This document shows, in pieces, positions 40,159 through 48,966 of a DNA stretch of 64,000 nt; within the stretch, counting starts at the first letter, position 1, and the number at the start of each line of letters is the position of its first letter. The position numbers and the translations under genes are program-made. This DNA comes from Shewanella holmiensis (GTDB lineage: Bacteria; Pseudomonadota; Gammaproteobacteria; Enterobacterales; Shewanellaceae). The notes below the pieces were generated by a model. It did not search any database, had not been told where the DNA came from, and saw only the letters and a program-made list of their open reading frames with translations. Location of the stretch: NCBI RefSeq assembly GCF_025370255.1, contig NZ_JAMTCD010000002.1, positions 62,001-126,000 of the forward strand. The letters run 5' to 3'.

Positions 40159-40205
40159 AGTATAATGTTTACTATTCTAGCAAATTTGTTGTAAAAATAC
40201 CCAGT

Positions 40206-40772
40206 TTAGATAAATAAATCTTGGATGTTTTTAAAATCACCTTTACCGTTTGCAATTTCTTCAGGGGTTAAACCCGTGACTTCATGTGGGAACACTAACC
40301 ACTCATCAGATTCATGAATGAAATAATCAGGTTTTAATGGCACTTTCGTGTTGCTTGGCTTGTAGTATGGGCAAGCTACGCGAATATCACTGGGAATATT
40401 TAAACGCATAAACTTTTGCAATTTACCAATTAAGGCATGAATGCTGCGACCAGAATCAAACACATCATCAACGATCAATAAACCATCACTAGCATTGGCA
40501 TTTTCAATAATATAATGCAAGCCATGTACTTTAATATTCTTATCTTGCTTGTCTGTACCAATGCCGTAATAAGATGAAGTACGCACAGCGATGTGGTCTG
40601 TTTCCACTTTTTTGAAATCAAAATATTCTTGAACAGCAATACCAATTGGCGCGCCGCCTCGCCAAATGCCAACAATAAATTGCGGTCTAAAGCCAGATTC
40701 ATAAACTTGCGCGGCTAAACGAAATGAATCTTCAAGTAATTGTTGTGCGCTTATATAGTGTTTGTCTGTCAT
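40206..40772 (-). CDS. Purine phosphoribosyltransferase, hypoxanthine type
   Basis: 188 residues. The PRPP-binding loop LLIVDDVFDSGRS and the N-terminal GIWRGGAPIG loop are clear, and the size is that of hypoxanthine phosphoribosyltransferases, which salvage hypoxanthine with PRPP to IMP. The C-terminal part (SDEWLVFPHE) fits Hpt/Gpt-type enzymes. Distinguishing Hpt from Gpt/xanthine activity by eye is not safe, so no symbol is given. Divergent from the J-domain gene, with its own terminator. Confidence 0.88.
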   Translation of the reverse strand: MTDKHYISAQQLLEDSFRLAAQVYESGFRPQFIVGIWRGGAPIGIAVQEYFDFKKVETDHIAVRTSSYYGIGTDKQDKNIKVHGLHYIIENANASDGLLIVDDVFDSGRSIHALIGKLQKFMRLNIPSDIRVACPYYKPSNTKVPLKPDYFIHESDEWLVFPHEVTGLTPEEIANGKGDFKNIQDLFI

Positions 40773-40951
40773 TGGTCTGTGCCCCCATTTTTATTGCGGC
40801 GAATTTTATACCAAATTAGAATACTTTGCCTGCATTGTTCGCAGATATTGCGTAATTACTCAGATATTAACGGCGTAAAAATCTGCTTTTCCTTGCATCA
40901 TCACTATGGCATAGTCTTTTTTATCGCCAAATCAGGATGAAGACGCTTGTC

Positions 40952-41608
40952 ATGTTATTTGAAAAACATTCAACTGCCGCGTTAACAGAGCCATCTTCAA
41001 AGATGACGGCTCAAAAAGGTGACAACCCACTTATTTGGCCGTTGTTAAGTGTACTGCAGTCGTCAAACCAAAGCTGGAAAGTGCACCATCTTGCTACTGA
41101 ATTACAAAATAAAGGCTTAATGCACGACTTAGATCCCCTGCCTGAAAAAGACCTATTTAAACGTAACTTCTTATTGATGAATGCTTTGTATGAATTACAA
41201 GACATTTTGTTGCCAAAACAATGGCTTCAAGTCAAATCTATGGAAATCCAATTATTCCGGATTGTCCCGGGTAATGCCGACTTGTTACATCGTCAAGACG
41301 CTGCGCTGCGTGACTACTACCTAGATTGGAAAAATTACGATACCTGCGTCAATGTGGTGCGTGAAATGCTGGAATCCTTCTGGAGTAGCTACCAGGAATA
41401 CATTGGGATAAATATTCAGTTAATGAATAAAGGCCATGCGTTAAAAGTATTCGAACTGGATGAAACCGCGTCCGATAGAGACATCAGAAGACAATGGAAA
41501 AAATTGGCCTTAAAGTGGCACCCTGATCGTGATCAGGGTAACGCAGATCGCTTTAAAGAAGTGTGTGAAGCCTGGCAAACTCTGCGCGACAAAAGCTTAG
41601 TAGCCTAA
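40952..41608 (+). CDS. J-domain protein (DnaJ-related)
   Basis: 218 residues from the ATG at 40952; an in-frame ATG at 40937 is possible but has its only ribosome-like site directly adjacent. N-terminal about 150 residues match a DnaJ-related domain; the C-terminal 60 are a J-domain with the HPD triad (KWHPDRDQGNADRFKEV). It should stimulate DnaK on unknown clients. It lacks the Gly/Phe and zinc-finger regions of DnaJ itself. Followed, 146 bases on, by a dsbA gene that has its own start signals. Confidence 0.85.
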   Translation: MLFEKHSTAALTEPSSKMTAQKGDNPLIWPLLSVLQSSNQSWKVHHLATELQNKGLMHDLDPLPEKDLFKRNFLLMNALYELQDILLPKQWLQVKSMEIQLFRIVPGNADLLHRQDAALRDYYLDWKNYDTCVNVVREMLESFWSSYQEYIGINIQLMNKGHALKVFELDETASDRDIRRQWKKLALKWHPDRDQGNADRFKEVCEAWQTLRDKSLVA

Positions 41609-41754
41609 CGCTTAACATCACAAAGCTGATTAGCAAATGCGAATATTTGTCGCAAATCACAACTGGATCACACAAATATAGCCGCCGACTTTGACAAAAT
41701 ATGTCATCATTAGCCCAGTAAATACTATTGATAAACATACTTTTTGAGGTTTTC

Positions 41755-42411
41755 ATGTTTAAACATTTAGCACTAGCCGTTACCTTAGCCATTGCTCCTT
41801 TGAGCACCTTTGCCGCTCAATTTGTTGAAGGCAAACACTATACTCAAATTTCCAATAAAATGGTTCCTAGCGAGCCTAAAGTGACCGAGTTCTTCTCTTT
41901 TTATTGTCATAACTGTTTCAATATGGAAACCAAGTACTTACCTGAAATCAAAGCGGGTTTAGACAAGCAAGTCACATTCGACACCAAGCACGTTGATTTT
42001 ATGAATAGCGACATCGGCACCGAGGTTATGCGGGCATTAGCCGTTATTCACACATTCGATAACCAAGAAGCCTTAAAAGTGGCGATGTTTGGGGCGATTC
42101 AAGGTGAAGGCAACGACTCAGGCCACGACCATAGCGCGCCAGGCCATGAACACGCACCAGAAATAAATAGCCGAGATGATATCAAAAAAGTGTTTGCTAA
42201 ATTTGATATCGATGGCGCGAAATATGATGCATTAGCTGATAGCCCTGAAACCGAGAAAAAACTGAGTTTATGGCGTCAACAGCAAGTGATGTTCCGCATT
42301 CAAAGCGTGCCAACATTCATTGTTAACGACAAATACGCTATCAATATGAACGAAATGCGTACTCTTGATGACTTAGTCAATGTGATGAACTATTTGGCGC
42401 TGAAAAAGTAA
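41755..42411 (+). CDS. dsbA: Periplasmic thiol-disulfide oxidoreductase, DsbA-like
   Basis: Introduces disulfide bonds into periplasmic proteins. 218 residues from the ATG at 41755, with GAGGTTTTC just ahead and a signal peptide (about 1-19, ending TFA). The active site is CHNC (Cys51 and Cys54), where E. coli DsbA has CPHC; the cis-Pro loop VPTFIVND is present. Between the active site and this loop lies a His/acid-rich insert, GHDHSAPGHEH (about 123-133), not seen in E. coli DsbA. Such an insert could bind metal. The changed dipeptide should shift redox potential. Monocistronic, ends in a terminator. Confidence 0.9.
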   Translation: MFKHLALAVTLAIAPLSTFAAQFVEGKHYTQISNKMVPSEPKVTEFFSFYCHNCFNMETKYLPEIKAGLDKQVTFDTKHVDFMNSDIGTEVMRALAVIHTFDNQEALKVAMFGAIQGEGNDSGHDHSAPGHEHAPEINSRDDIKKVFAKFDIDGAKYDALADSPETEKKLSLWRQQQVMFRIQSVPTFIVNDKYAINMNEMRTLDDLVNVMNYLALKK

Positions 42412-42443
42412 CACCCTGGGCCTGTATATGGTCTGGGCCATGC

Positions 42444-42479
42444 AAACCGATATTGTGTTCACAATATCGGTTTTTTATT
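42444..42479. terminator. Bidirectional terminator after dsbA
   Basis: AACCGATATTGTG and CACAATATCGGTT arms, then TTTTTT. Shared with the convergent lipoprotein gene. Confidence 0.88.
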
Positions 42480-42487
42480 GGCGCAAT

Positions 42488-43069
42488 TTAGAAGTTTCGC
42501 GGTTGCTCTTCAATGTACATTTGCTCAACAAGCCCTTTGCCTGCACGTTGTTGATATTTAGCTTCAGCTTGCGACATACGATTACGACCACTGTTGACTA
42601 AACTTTGTCCCTGCTCAATGGCACTTTCGCCTTCGGCTAGCTTAGTATTGCCATCTTCAATCAGCTCTTTGCCATCAAGGTACTTTTCGTCGGCATCTTC
42701 CCAAAGATCGCTAATATCTTCTAGTTTCTGCAACATTTCTGCGGCGCGCTTACCCGATTGTGCCCCTTGCAAGTTACTTGCAAAAGCTTGAAAAGTCTGG
42801 CGATGACGCTCTGCAGCCAATTGCGCTTCTGCCATTAATCGTTCACCTTCGCGGATTTCAAGATTCCCCTCTTGCACTAACTGACGGCCTTCCCTTAATT
42901 GCTCACTTCCAGTCTTAACATCTTTATCGCCTTGTTCCCATTGCTGAGATAAATCAAGGTGTTGTACACCTTCAGACTTCACTTTTGAGGCAAAGGTGTT
43001 TGGAGTTGCACTGCAACCGCTCACACTTATCACGCCTAAAAGCAATAAACAACAAAGGGCAGTTCGCAT
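42488..43069 (-). CDS. Lipoprotein with glycine heptad repeats
   Basis: 193 residues. Lipobox ending VSGC (Cys about 19) marks an outer- or inner-membrane lipoprotein. From about residue 47 to 165 a glycine recurs every seven residues in many places (QGDKDVKTG, TGSEQLREG, EGRQLVQEG, EGNLEIREG; then DGKELIEDG, DGNTKLAEG, EGESAIEQG, QGQSLVNSG), giving an unusual regular coiled coil in two blocks separated by a helix. YhgE/Pip-like membrane proteins have similar heptads. Function unknown; it may be an envelope spacer. Alone on its strand, converging on dsbA. Confidence 0.85.
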   Translation of the reverse strand: MRTALCCLLLLGVISVSGCSATPNTFASKVKSEGVQHLDLSQQWEQGDKDVKTGSEQLREGRQLVQEGNLEIREGERLMAEAQLAAERHRQTFQAFASNLQGAQSGKRAAEMLQKLEDISDLWEDADEKYLDGKELIEDGNTKLAEGESAIEQGQSLVNSGRNRMSQAEAKYQQRAGKGLVEQMYIEEQPRNF

Positions 43070-43187
43070 TTATCCATCTCCAAAAATATGCTAAAAAGCG
43101 GCGCGATTAGACCTCTCGACAACATAAATAGCAAGGGGGAGGAATTAAATAATGTTAATTAATGGTAAAAATAAGCAGATGAGTGAA

Positions 43188-43703
43188 TTAACCGAAAAAA
43201 TCGCGAATATGCAGTAGTGCCAACAGCACATGAATGACAACAAATCCAATAAAGCCTTGCGCCAATACCTGATGATAACTGCGCCACATTAAGGCATCAC
43301 TGGGATCCGCCAGATACCAAATTACGCCAGATAAGGCCACCAGCAACAGCAAGATAACACCAACACCTTCAATCACACTCAGTAGACCTTTACCACCTGA
43401 CAGCGGTAAGCGACCTTTTACCATGCCAGAAATATCGGCGTTAAGTTGATTAAAATCAGCCACTAACCAAGGGAAAAACAAGCGCCATTGACCTTTCACA
43501 CACACTTTGATGGCAAATAGTACCGCAATCACTGCAGTGAACAGTCCACCATAAACATGAAATATGTCCCAAAATCCTGCGTTAGATCTAAGTTGTTTAC
43601 CAATCAATATCCACGGACTCGTGCACACCAATGTTAGTGCCATCACTAACACAATCCCATGCAACTTTGTTTGAATGCTACGCCAAATAGGCAACAACGC
43701 CAT
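43188..43703 (-). CDS. Cytochrome b561-like four-helix membrane protein
   Basis: 171 residues with four membrane helices, each with or near a histidine: TKLHGIVLV, FHVYGGLF, YHQVLAQGF and IHVLLALLHI. This fits di-haem cytochrome b561 / Ni-hydrogenase-type cytochrome b. It begins 4 bases after hemG on the same strand, so it is translationally coupled or at least co-transcribed with it. It may pass electrons to or from the quinone pool. The haem count and partner are inferred. Confidence 0.78.
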   Translation of the reverse strand: MALLPIWRSIQTKLHGIVLVMALTLVCTSPWILIGKQLRSNAGFWDIFHVYGGLFTAVIAVLFAIKVCVKGQWRLFFPWLVADFNQLNADISGMVKGRLPLSGGKGLLSVIEGVGVILLLLVALSGVIWYLADPSDALMWRSYHQVLAQGFIGFVVIHVLLALLHIRDFFG

Positions 43704-43707
43704 TGAG

Positions 43708-44229
43708 TTATGCCTCTACCATTTGTCGTGCAAAAGCATCCACTTTTTGCCAGTCTGTGTATTCAACTTTTGTATTTGGGTCAGTTGGTCCTTTAGTGAT
43801 CCACATAATAAAGCGAATAATATTACGATCCATTGGCCCATAACCTTGATAATCTAAATTACCGGCAAACGTTTGTAGTAATTTGGGTGTCCAAACCGTT
43901 TGCTGCAAAAAAGCTTGCATATAGGCATTAGTTTCAGGGGTATTTTTGTGGGGTTTACGGGCCACTAAACTGACCGAGAAAAAACCGCTGGGTTTGGTTT
44001 CAAGTTGTACCTGATGACGCTGAATAAATTCGTACAACGCTGGCCGATGCTTACCGTGGCGAATACTGGCACCTATGTAAATTTTATCAAAGCCAGAAAG
44101 GTCAGTAACGTCATCTAAAGCGGCTAAGGTCACTTGATGATCAGACTGCTGTACTTTTTGTTGAATGTATTCGCATATTTTGCGCGTTTGTCCATGCACA
44201 CTGGAATAAACAAGAAGGATCTGAGTCAT
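43708..44229 (-). CDS. hemG: Menaquinone-dependent protoporphyrinogen IX dehydrogenase HemG
   Basis: Oxidises protoporphyrinogen IX to protoporphyrin IX in haem biosynthesis, passing electrons to quinones. 173 residues, flavodoxin fold: YSSVHGQTRKI (FMN phosphate loop), GASIRHGKH and the HemG-specific YGPMDRNIIRFIMWITKGPTDPNTKVEYTDW segment near the C-terminus, slightly shorter than E. coli HemG (181). First gene of a two-gene unit with the b561-like protein. Secure call. Confidence 0.93.
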   Translation of the reverse strand: MTQILLVYSSVHGQTRKICEYIQQKVQQSDHQVTLAALDDVTDLSGFDKIYIGASIRHGKHRPALYEFIQRHQVQLETKPSGFFSVSLVARKPHKNTPETNAYMQAFLQQTVWTPKLLQTFAGNLDYQGYGPMDRNIIRFIMWITKGPTDPNTKVEYTDWQKVDAFARQMVEA

Positions 44230-44325
44230 AAGGCCGCCTAATCAAGTCATTAATACTGTTATATTACTTGATAAAAACCATCGTGACCTTGAAACAGATC
44301 ACGTGATTAACATCAAAGTAAGATC

Positions 44326-44361
44326 AAAAAAAACAAGCAAGGTAATACCTTGCTTGTTTTA
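44326..44361 (-). terminator. Terminator after di-haem oxidoreductase gene
   Basis: AACAAGCAAGGTA and TACCTTGCTTGTT arms, with T-runs on both strands; placed at the end of the leftward iron-related set. Confidence 0.85.
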
Positions 44362-44433
44362 GTCTAATACCTGTTACTCTTTCCAAGTTGTTTGCTGCAA
44401 ATTGGTGGCAAGTAAACGCTTCGGCTAAAACCG

Positions 44434-46062
44434 CTAAAGCGACATTAAAAACGCGATCACTTGCTCACGCTCTGCCAGGGTTAATGCCATAAACGCCTGC
44501 TGGCTTTTTCTAGCTTCACCGCCATGCCATAAAATGGCTTCTTCCAACGTTGCTGCGCGGCCATCATGTAAAAAGCCTGCTTGCGGATTAACGGTTTGTG
44601 TTAACCCTATGCCCCATAACGGACGAGTGCGCCATTCATTCCCATTGGCCAAAAAGTCAGGACGACCATCAGCCAACTCATCACCCATGTCATGCAATAA
44701 CATGTCAGTGAAAGGATATATCACTTGACCTTTTAAGCTGTCGCTCATCGGCTCGCCGCCAATGTCGCCTACGGTTTTGGTGGTAAAAGATGCCACATGA
44801 CAGCCTGTACAATTAATATGTTCAAATAAGCGTGCGCCCTCTCGTACATCACTATTGTCTACATTGCGTCTTGCGGGCACGGCTAAGGTTTCTGCATAAA
44901 AAGTCACAGCATCACTAAAGGCTGCATCGGCTTCTGGCGCGCCATTTTCATCGCTACCAGTATCCACAAACCCAGTACGAGTTAAATACGCATCATGCAA
45001 ACTGGTGCCGGCAATGCTTTCATCAGGGAACAATGGATTAGTGATACCAATATCACCTCTTAATGCCCCGAGTGATTGCACTCTGACACTGGGCGTATTG
45101 GCCTTCCAACCAAAACGCCCAAGTGATACAGGATGCTCGACTCCATCTCTGGCTTTTATAGCATCAAATACCCAGTTAGCGCGGCCAGATATGCCATCAC
45201 CATTAGCATCGTTTTCGTCCGTGTTAGCTAAAATATCTGCCTCGGGAATGGCTTCTAATAAACCCAACCCGAATACAGGCATGCCATTACGCCAGCCCAT
45301 CAGTACGTCATCTTGCAGTAAGTTAGAGGTCACATTGGCACTTTGTTTGGTTTCGCCAGGGGCATCATAGGGGTTTTCAACCTCAAACAATGGCCTTTTC
45401 AATTTAACGACTTTGCCATCGGCATAGGTGATTTCGCTACGTTCATAAGACAAGTACACATCAGCCTGACCGACAAAAGCGTTACTTTCCCAATCGGATC
45501 TCGCCTTTAATACGCCGCGATGAAATAGTTGTCCGCCAAAATCAGGCACGGCAATAGGGGCACAATAGTTATTGTCTGCTGTCCCTTGCGTACATACCTC
45601 ATCAGGCGCTTTACTGATCCTTAAAAAGATCCCAGCGGCAGAGCCAAGTTTCACTCGGGTTTCATTTGCCGCTAAAAATGGCGTTGAATTACGGCCATCG
45701 CGTTGATGACAAGAGTTACAATCTGCATTATTAAATACTGGGCCTAAGCCATCTAATTCTGGGTGCTCGGTATTTGGCGCTGTGGTAAAAGATGCTTCAA
45801 AATTAACGTCGCCCTCTAAATGCAACGCCAGTTCATTTTCTGACAAGTTCGGTGCAGGGGTTGAAAAGCCGTGGCCAGAATTATTGGCATTATAGGTGGT
45901 CGTTGCACCCCCGGCGGCAGTCATATCGGTAAACGCTGGGTAAGTAACAACAGGAGGTTCAGGGGGCACGGTAGTTTCATCACCGCTACCACCACATCCA
46001 ATTAACCCTATTGTCATCATCACTGACATTAAGGTGTTAGATTTACGTGTTATTTTCATCAT
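44434..46062 (-). CDS. Di-haem oxidoreductase / thiol oxidoreductase lipoprotein (DHOR)
   Basis: 542 residues from the ATG at 46062. Lipobox ending LIGC (about residue 25) gives an envelope lipoprotein. Two CxxCH sites, DCNSCHQRDG and NCTGCHVASF, with a PADFLANGNEWRTRPLWG motif near the C-terminus: a pattern I associate with DUF1111/DHOR proteins. These are found beside imelysin-family proteins in iron-regulated clusters. It may oxidise or reduce iron, or a thiol, during import. Third gene of the set; a terminator-like hairpin lies between it and the imelysin gene. Confidence 0.85.
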   Translation of the reverse strand: MMKITRKSNTLMSVMMTIGLIGCGGSGDETTVPPEPPVVTYPAFTDMTAAGGATTTYNANNSGHGFSTPAPNLSENELALHLEGDVNFEASFTTAPNTEHPELDGLGPVFNNADCNSCHQRDGRNSTPFLAANETRVKLGSAAGIFLRISKAPDEVCTQGTADNNYCAPIAVPDFGGQLFHRGVLKARSDWESNAFVGQADVYLSYERSEITYADGKVVKLKRPLFEVENPYDAPGETKQSANVTSNLLQDDVLMGWRNGMPVFGLGLLEAIPEADILANTDENDANGDGISGRANWVFDAIKARDGVEHPVSLGRFGWKANTPSVRVQSLGALRGDIGITNPLFPDESIAGTSLHDAYLTRTGFVDTGSDENGAPEADAAFSDAVTFYAETLAVPARRNVDNSDVREGARLFEHINCTGCHVASFTTKTVGDIGGEPMSDSLKGQVIYPFTDMLLHDMGDELADGRPDFLANGNEWRTRPLWGIGLTQTVNPQAGFLHDGRAATLEEAILWHGGEARKSQQAFMALTLAEREQVIAFLMSL

Positions 46063-46084
46063 ATAACTCACACTGTGTTATGTG

Positions 46085-46121
46085 TAAAAAAAGCCCCTGC
46101 TTCAATAAAAGCAGAGGCTAA
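46085..46121 (-). terminator. Hairpin between imelysin and DHOR genes
   Basis: GCCTCTGCTTT and AAGCAGGGGC arms with T run on the minus strand, one mismatch. It may partly stop transcription before the DHOR gene and set expression ratios. Confidence 0.65.
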
Positions 46122-46132
46122 TGAGTGCAGTG

Positions 46133-47296
46133 TTAACTGGCTTTCCATTTAGATAACAATGGCAATACGTCTGACTCTAAAGACGTTTGTAATTTAGATA
46201 ACGCGTCCACTGCAACTTGCACACGGGTACGGCCATCGGCATCCAAAATCGCTTGACGGAATGGCAAGTCATTACTGCCCTTGATCGCTTGAATTTTTAA
46301 AATCACATCATCAATTTCACTGGCAATTCGGGTTGCTAAAGTGGCATCGGCGGCGGCAACAAAGTCGATAATGCCTTGCTTGTCTGCTGCACCTGTATAT
46401 TCACCCTGGTACACGTTACGTACACCAATAATGTTATTAGCGAAGTCTGTTAATGAGTTCCACGAGTATTGAGACTCTACTTTTGAGGTGTCTGCAGTGG
46501 CTAATGAGTCACCAAATGGATCAGCAATTTTACCGTTACCAACTTCATCAACAATGCCTATCATGCCGTTAACCAACTCTTCAATCACCGCAAGTTCAGA
46601 TGAGTAAATCGTGTTGTTCACCGTGCCAGAGCCCTTTAATAACTCCGCATACGGTAATGCATTGGCATCTTGTGGGTTATGGCTAATTTGCCATGCATCA
46701 TCTAACTGCTTAGTGTAATCACGAAACACTTCAGCTAAGGCCACTAAATATTCGCGCTCGCGCACAGTCAGCTCAGTAATGTCTTTGTTGTTATCATTGA
46801 CACCATCACCAAATAATAAATACTCCATGGTGTGGAAACCCTGTACGTCATCATTCCAACCTTTAATGGTTTCAGCATCAAAACCTGCCGCGCTGTTTAA
46901 CTGTGTTTGCAAGTCAGAAGTGTTGAGTGGCCAACTGTCTAAATGCGGATCAATACTTAACGAGTCAACAGGACCAAAAATATGCGATTCGCCCTGCTCC
47001 CATGGCTGACGAGCGGCTTTCCATGCCGCTTGTGCTGCCACTAAGTCGGCTTGCGAGTTAGTGTTAATCAAACTTTGTGTGGCTAATAATAATGCCTCAC
47101 CTTTTGCGGCTAAATCGGCATACCCCGCAACAATAACGTCATCAGTTAAGTTGGTAATCATCTCTGTTGCCACAAATGAAAAACGGTTATCTGGTACAGT
47201 TGGGGTCGTCGGGGTGGCTTCATCTGAACCAGAACCACCACAAGCCGACAAGCTGATAACTAAAGATAGTGCAACGGCTGAATAGGTAAATTTCAT
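46133..47296 (-). CDS. Imelysin family lipoprotein (iron-regulated)
   Basis: 387 residues. Lipobox ending LSAC (Cys about 19). The imelysin signature GxHxxE appears as GFHTMEYLLFGDG, with flanking WxxxRxPWEQGE (WKAARQPWEQGESHIFG). Imelysin proteins (EfeO/IrpA type) bind ferrous or ferric iron, or act in its uptake. Placed between a porin-like gene and a DHOR gene on one strand, the same gene partners seen in iron-regulated imelysin clusters of pseudomonads. Confidence 0.92.
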   Translation of the reverse strand: MKFTYSAVALSLVISLSACGGSGSDEATPTTPTVPDNRFSFVATEMITNLTDDVIVAGYADLAAKGEALLLATQSLINTNSQADLVAAQAAWKAARQPWEQGESHIFGPVDSLSIDPHLDSWPLNTSDLQTQLNSAAGFDAETIKGWNDDVQGFHTMEYLLFGDGVNDNNKDITELTVREREYLVALAEVFRDYTKQLDDAWQISHNPQDANALPYAELLKGSGTVNNTIYSSELAVIEELVNGMIGIVDEVGNGKIADPFGDSLATADTSKVESQYSWNSLTDFANNIIGVRNVYQGEYTGAADKQGIIDFVAAADATLATRIASEIDDVILKIQAIKGSNDLPFRQAILDADGRTRVQVAVDALSKLQTSLESDVLPLLSKWKAS

Positions 47297-47353
47297 AATA
47301 ACTCCATGTATATCAATTAAATGTGTCGTGAAAACAAATAGATGCTTAATGGT

Positions 47354-48769
47354 TTATAGCGAGAATTGGTAACCCACGCCTAAAGCAAAAAAGTTTGTGT
47401 CTGGAATACTGGCAACCGCCACTTGATGTAAACCGCCCTCAGCTTTAATCACCACTTCAGGAATTGGGAAGTAGTTCACCCCTAGGCTGCTCCAGGTATT
47501 TTCAAAACGCTTGGTGGCAGTGCCCGTTTCGACAGCCATTAATGGGTTTGAGTAATCAATATTGGCAAAAACAGTGACAGGAATATTGAACCAACTATCA
47601 AGCTTCACACCCGCTTCAACAAAGAAGGATTGTGATTCAGACCCTAACTGGGCAAAGTTACCAGGACGTAAACCAGGGGTGGTTTTATTGGCTTGGGTAA
47701 TGGCATCAGTATTATCTAAGGTGCCGTAAAGGTATTGGCCGCGTAAAATCCATGGGCCTTCTACAAATGCCCCTGCAACTGAGACAATGCTGATCGCACC
47801 ATCAACATCTAACTTGTTGCTTTTATGGCGGTTGCCTGAAGTATTGCCATAGTAATAGGCGACACCCACAGCACTTCCTGTTTTAAAGTTGCCGTAATCT
47901 AAACGGCCAGCAAAAGCTAAGTCGTCACCATTCACATGTTCAAAACGTTTTTGGTGGCCTGATGCAGACCAATCATAAGTGCGGAAATATTCAGAATTTA
48001 AGCCACTGACAATTTGGGCTTGATAATGAAAATCACTGACTTGGCCATAAACGCCAATACCATTTTCATTCCAAACCGCAGGTAACATTGCGGCTTCGCT
48101 TTTATGGCGTTGCACAGTAAGATACTGATTAGGTTTATGTAATATGCTTGTTAAACCAATTGGCAAATGAATATTACCAAACTTAACCCCAAAGGCTTCG
48201 CTTGGGCGATAACGTATTTCAGCTTTTTCAACAATGACTTCCCCGCCCGCTTCTACCTCAGATTCAAACTCACCAAACTCATCAAAACCATCATACTCAA
48301 GTGATGAACCCGTACCGCCATGTTCGTATTCAATTTCAACTTCCATGCTCCACTCATCAGTAAATTGATAACCAAATTCAGTGACTATGCGTTCTAAGTC
48401 AAAACGGTTACGACGCTCAGGCGTGGTGTCCTGGACGTTATCGAAGTACTCATCGCTAGTGTAATTAGCCGTGCCGTAGGATTTAAAGCTGAATCGGCTG
48501 AAACGATCCTGAGCACTAGAAACCTCACCAGCAACCTGTTCAACTTTTGAGGTTAAGGTATCGCGTTCAACTTGTTGTTGAGCAGACTGTGACTGCTGCT
48601 GTTCTGTGATTAGCTTCAACTGCTGCTTTAACGCGGCTATTTCTGCCTCTTGCTTTGCAATGGCTTTAGCAAGTGCATCAGTTTCATTAGCTGCATTTGC
48701 ACTGGCAAACGAACCTAACCCCATAACACTCGCTAAAGTCATCGCCAATAGTGAGATTTTGCTGTTCAT
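47354..48769 (-). CDS. Porin-like outer-membrane protein with coiled-coil N-terminus
   Basis: 471 residues. Signal peptide (1-26), a coiled-coil region (about 28-85, with AKAIAKQEAEIAALKQQLKLI), then a 16- to 18-strand barrel (KSYGTANYTSDEY ... ALGVGYQFSL) ending in an aromatic Phe-Ser-Leu. The shape matches phosphate- or metal-specific porins (OprP/OprO-like). First gene of the set; a Fur-box-like site lies 62 bases ahead of its start. Confidence 0.82.
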   Translation of the reverse strand: MNSKISLLAMTLASVMGLGSFASANAANETDALAKAIAKQEAEIAALKQQLKLITEQQQSQSAQQQVERDTLTSKVEQVAGEVSSAQDRFSRFSFKSYGTANYTSDEYFDNVQDTTPERRNRFDLERIVTEFGYQFTDEWSMEVEIEYEHGGTGSSLEYDGFDEFGEFESEVEAGGEVIVEKAEIRYRPSEAFGVKFGNIHLPIGLTSILHKPNQYLTVQRHKSEAAMLPAVWNENGIGVYGQVSDFHYQAQIVSGLNSEYFRTYDWSASGHQKRFEHVNGDDLAFAGRLDYGNFKTGSAVGVAYYYGNTSGNRHKSNKLDVDGAISIVSVAGAFVEGPWILRGQYLYGTLDNTDAITQANKTTPGLRPGNFAQLGSESQSFFVEAGVKLDSWFNIPVTVFANIDYSNPLMAVETGTATKRFENTWSSLGVNYFPIPEVVIKAEGGLHQVAVASIPDTNFFALGVGYQFSL

Positions 48770-48830
48770 ATCAACTCTCCACTTACACCTAAATAATTAA
48801 GGTTATTTTAATAATCGGCAACATATTAAT

Positions 48831-48849
48831 CTAATTGATAATCATTTGC
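48831..48849. promoter_or_regulatory. Fur-box-like operator
   Basis: The 19-base window carries the exact core TGATAATCATT and matches the Fur consensus at 13 of 19. It lies between the leftward porin-imelysin-DHOR set and the rightward MFS gene, so it may control both. Iron repression is the expected effect. Confidence 0.7.
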
Positions 48850-48966
48850 ATTAAAATTTAGATCTTTTTTCGTAATACTATTTACAAATAAATTACACTT
48901 CCCATAAAAATGTTTTTTTGCGACTATGGTTAGATATTCTCCATTGTTCGCTATTTCAGGTGTTTT

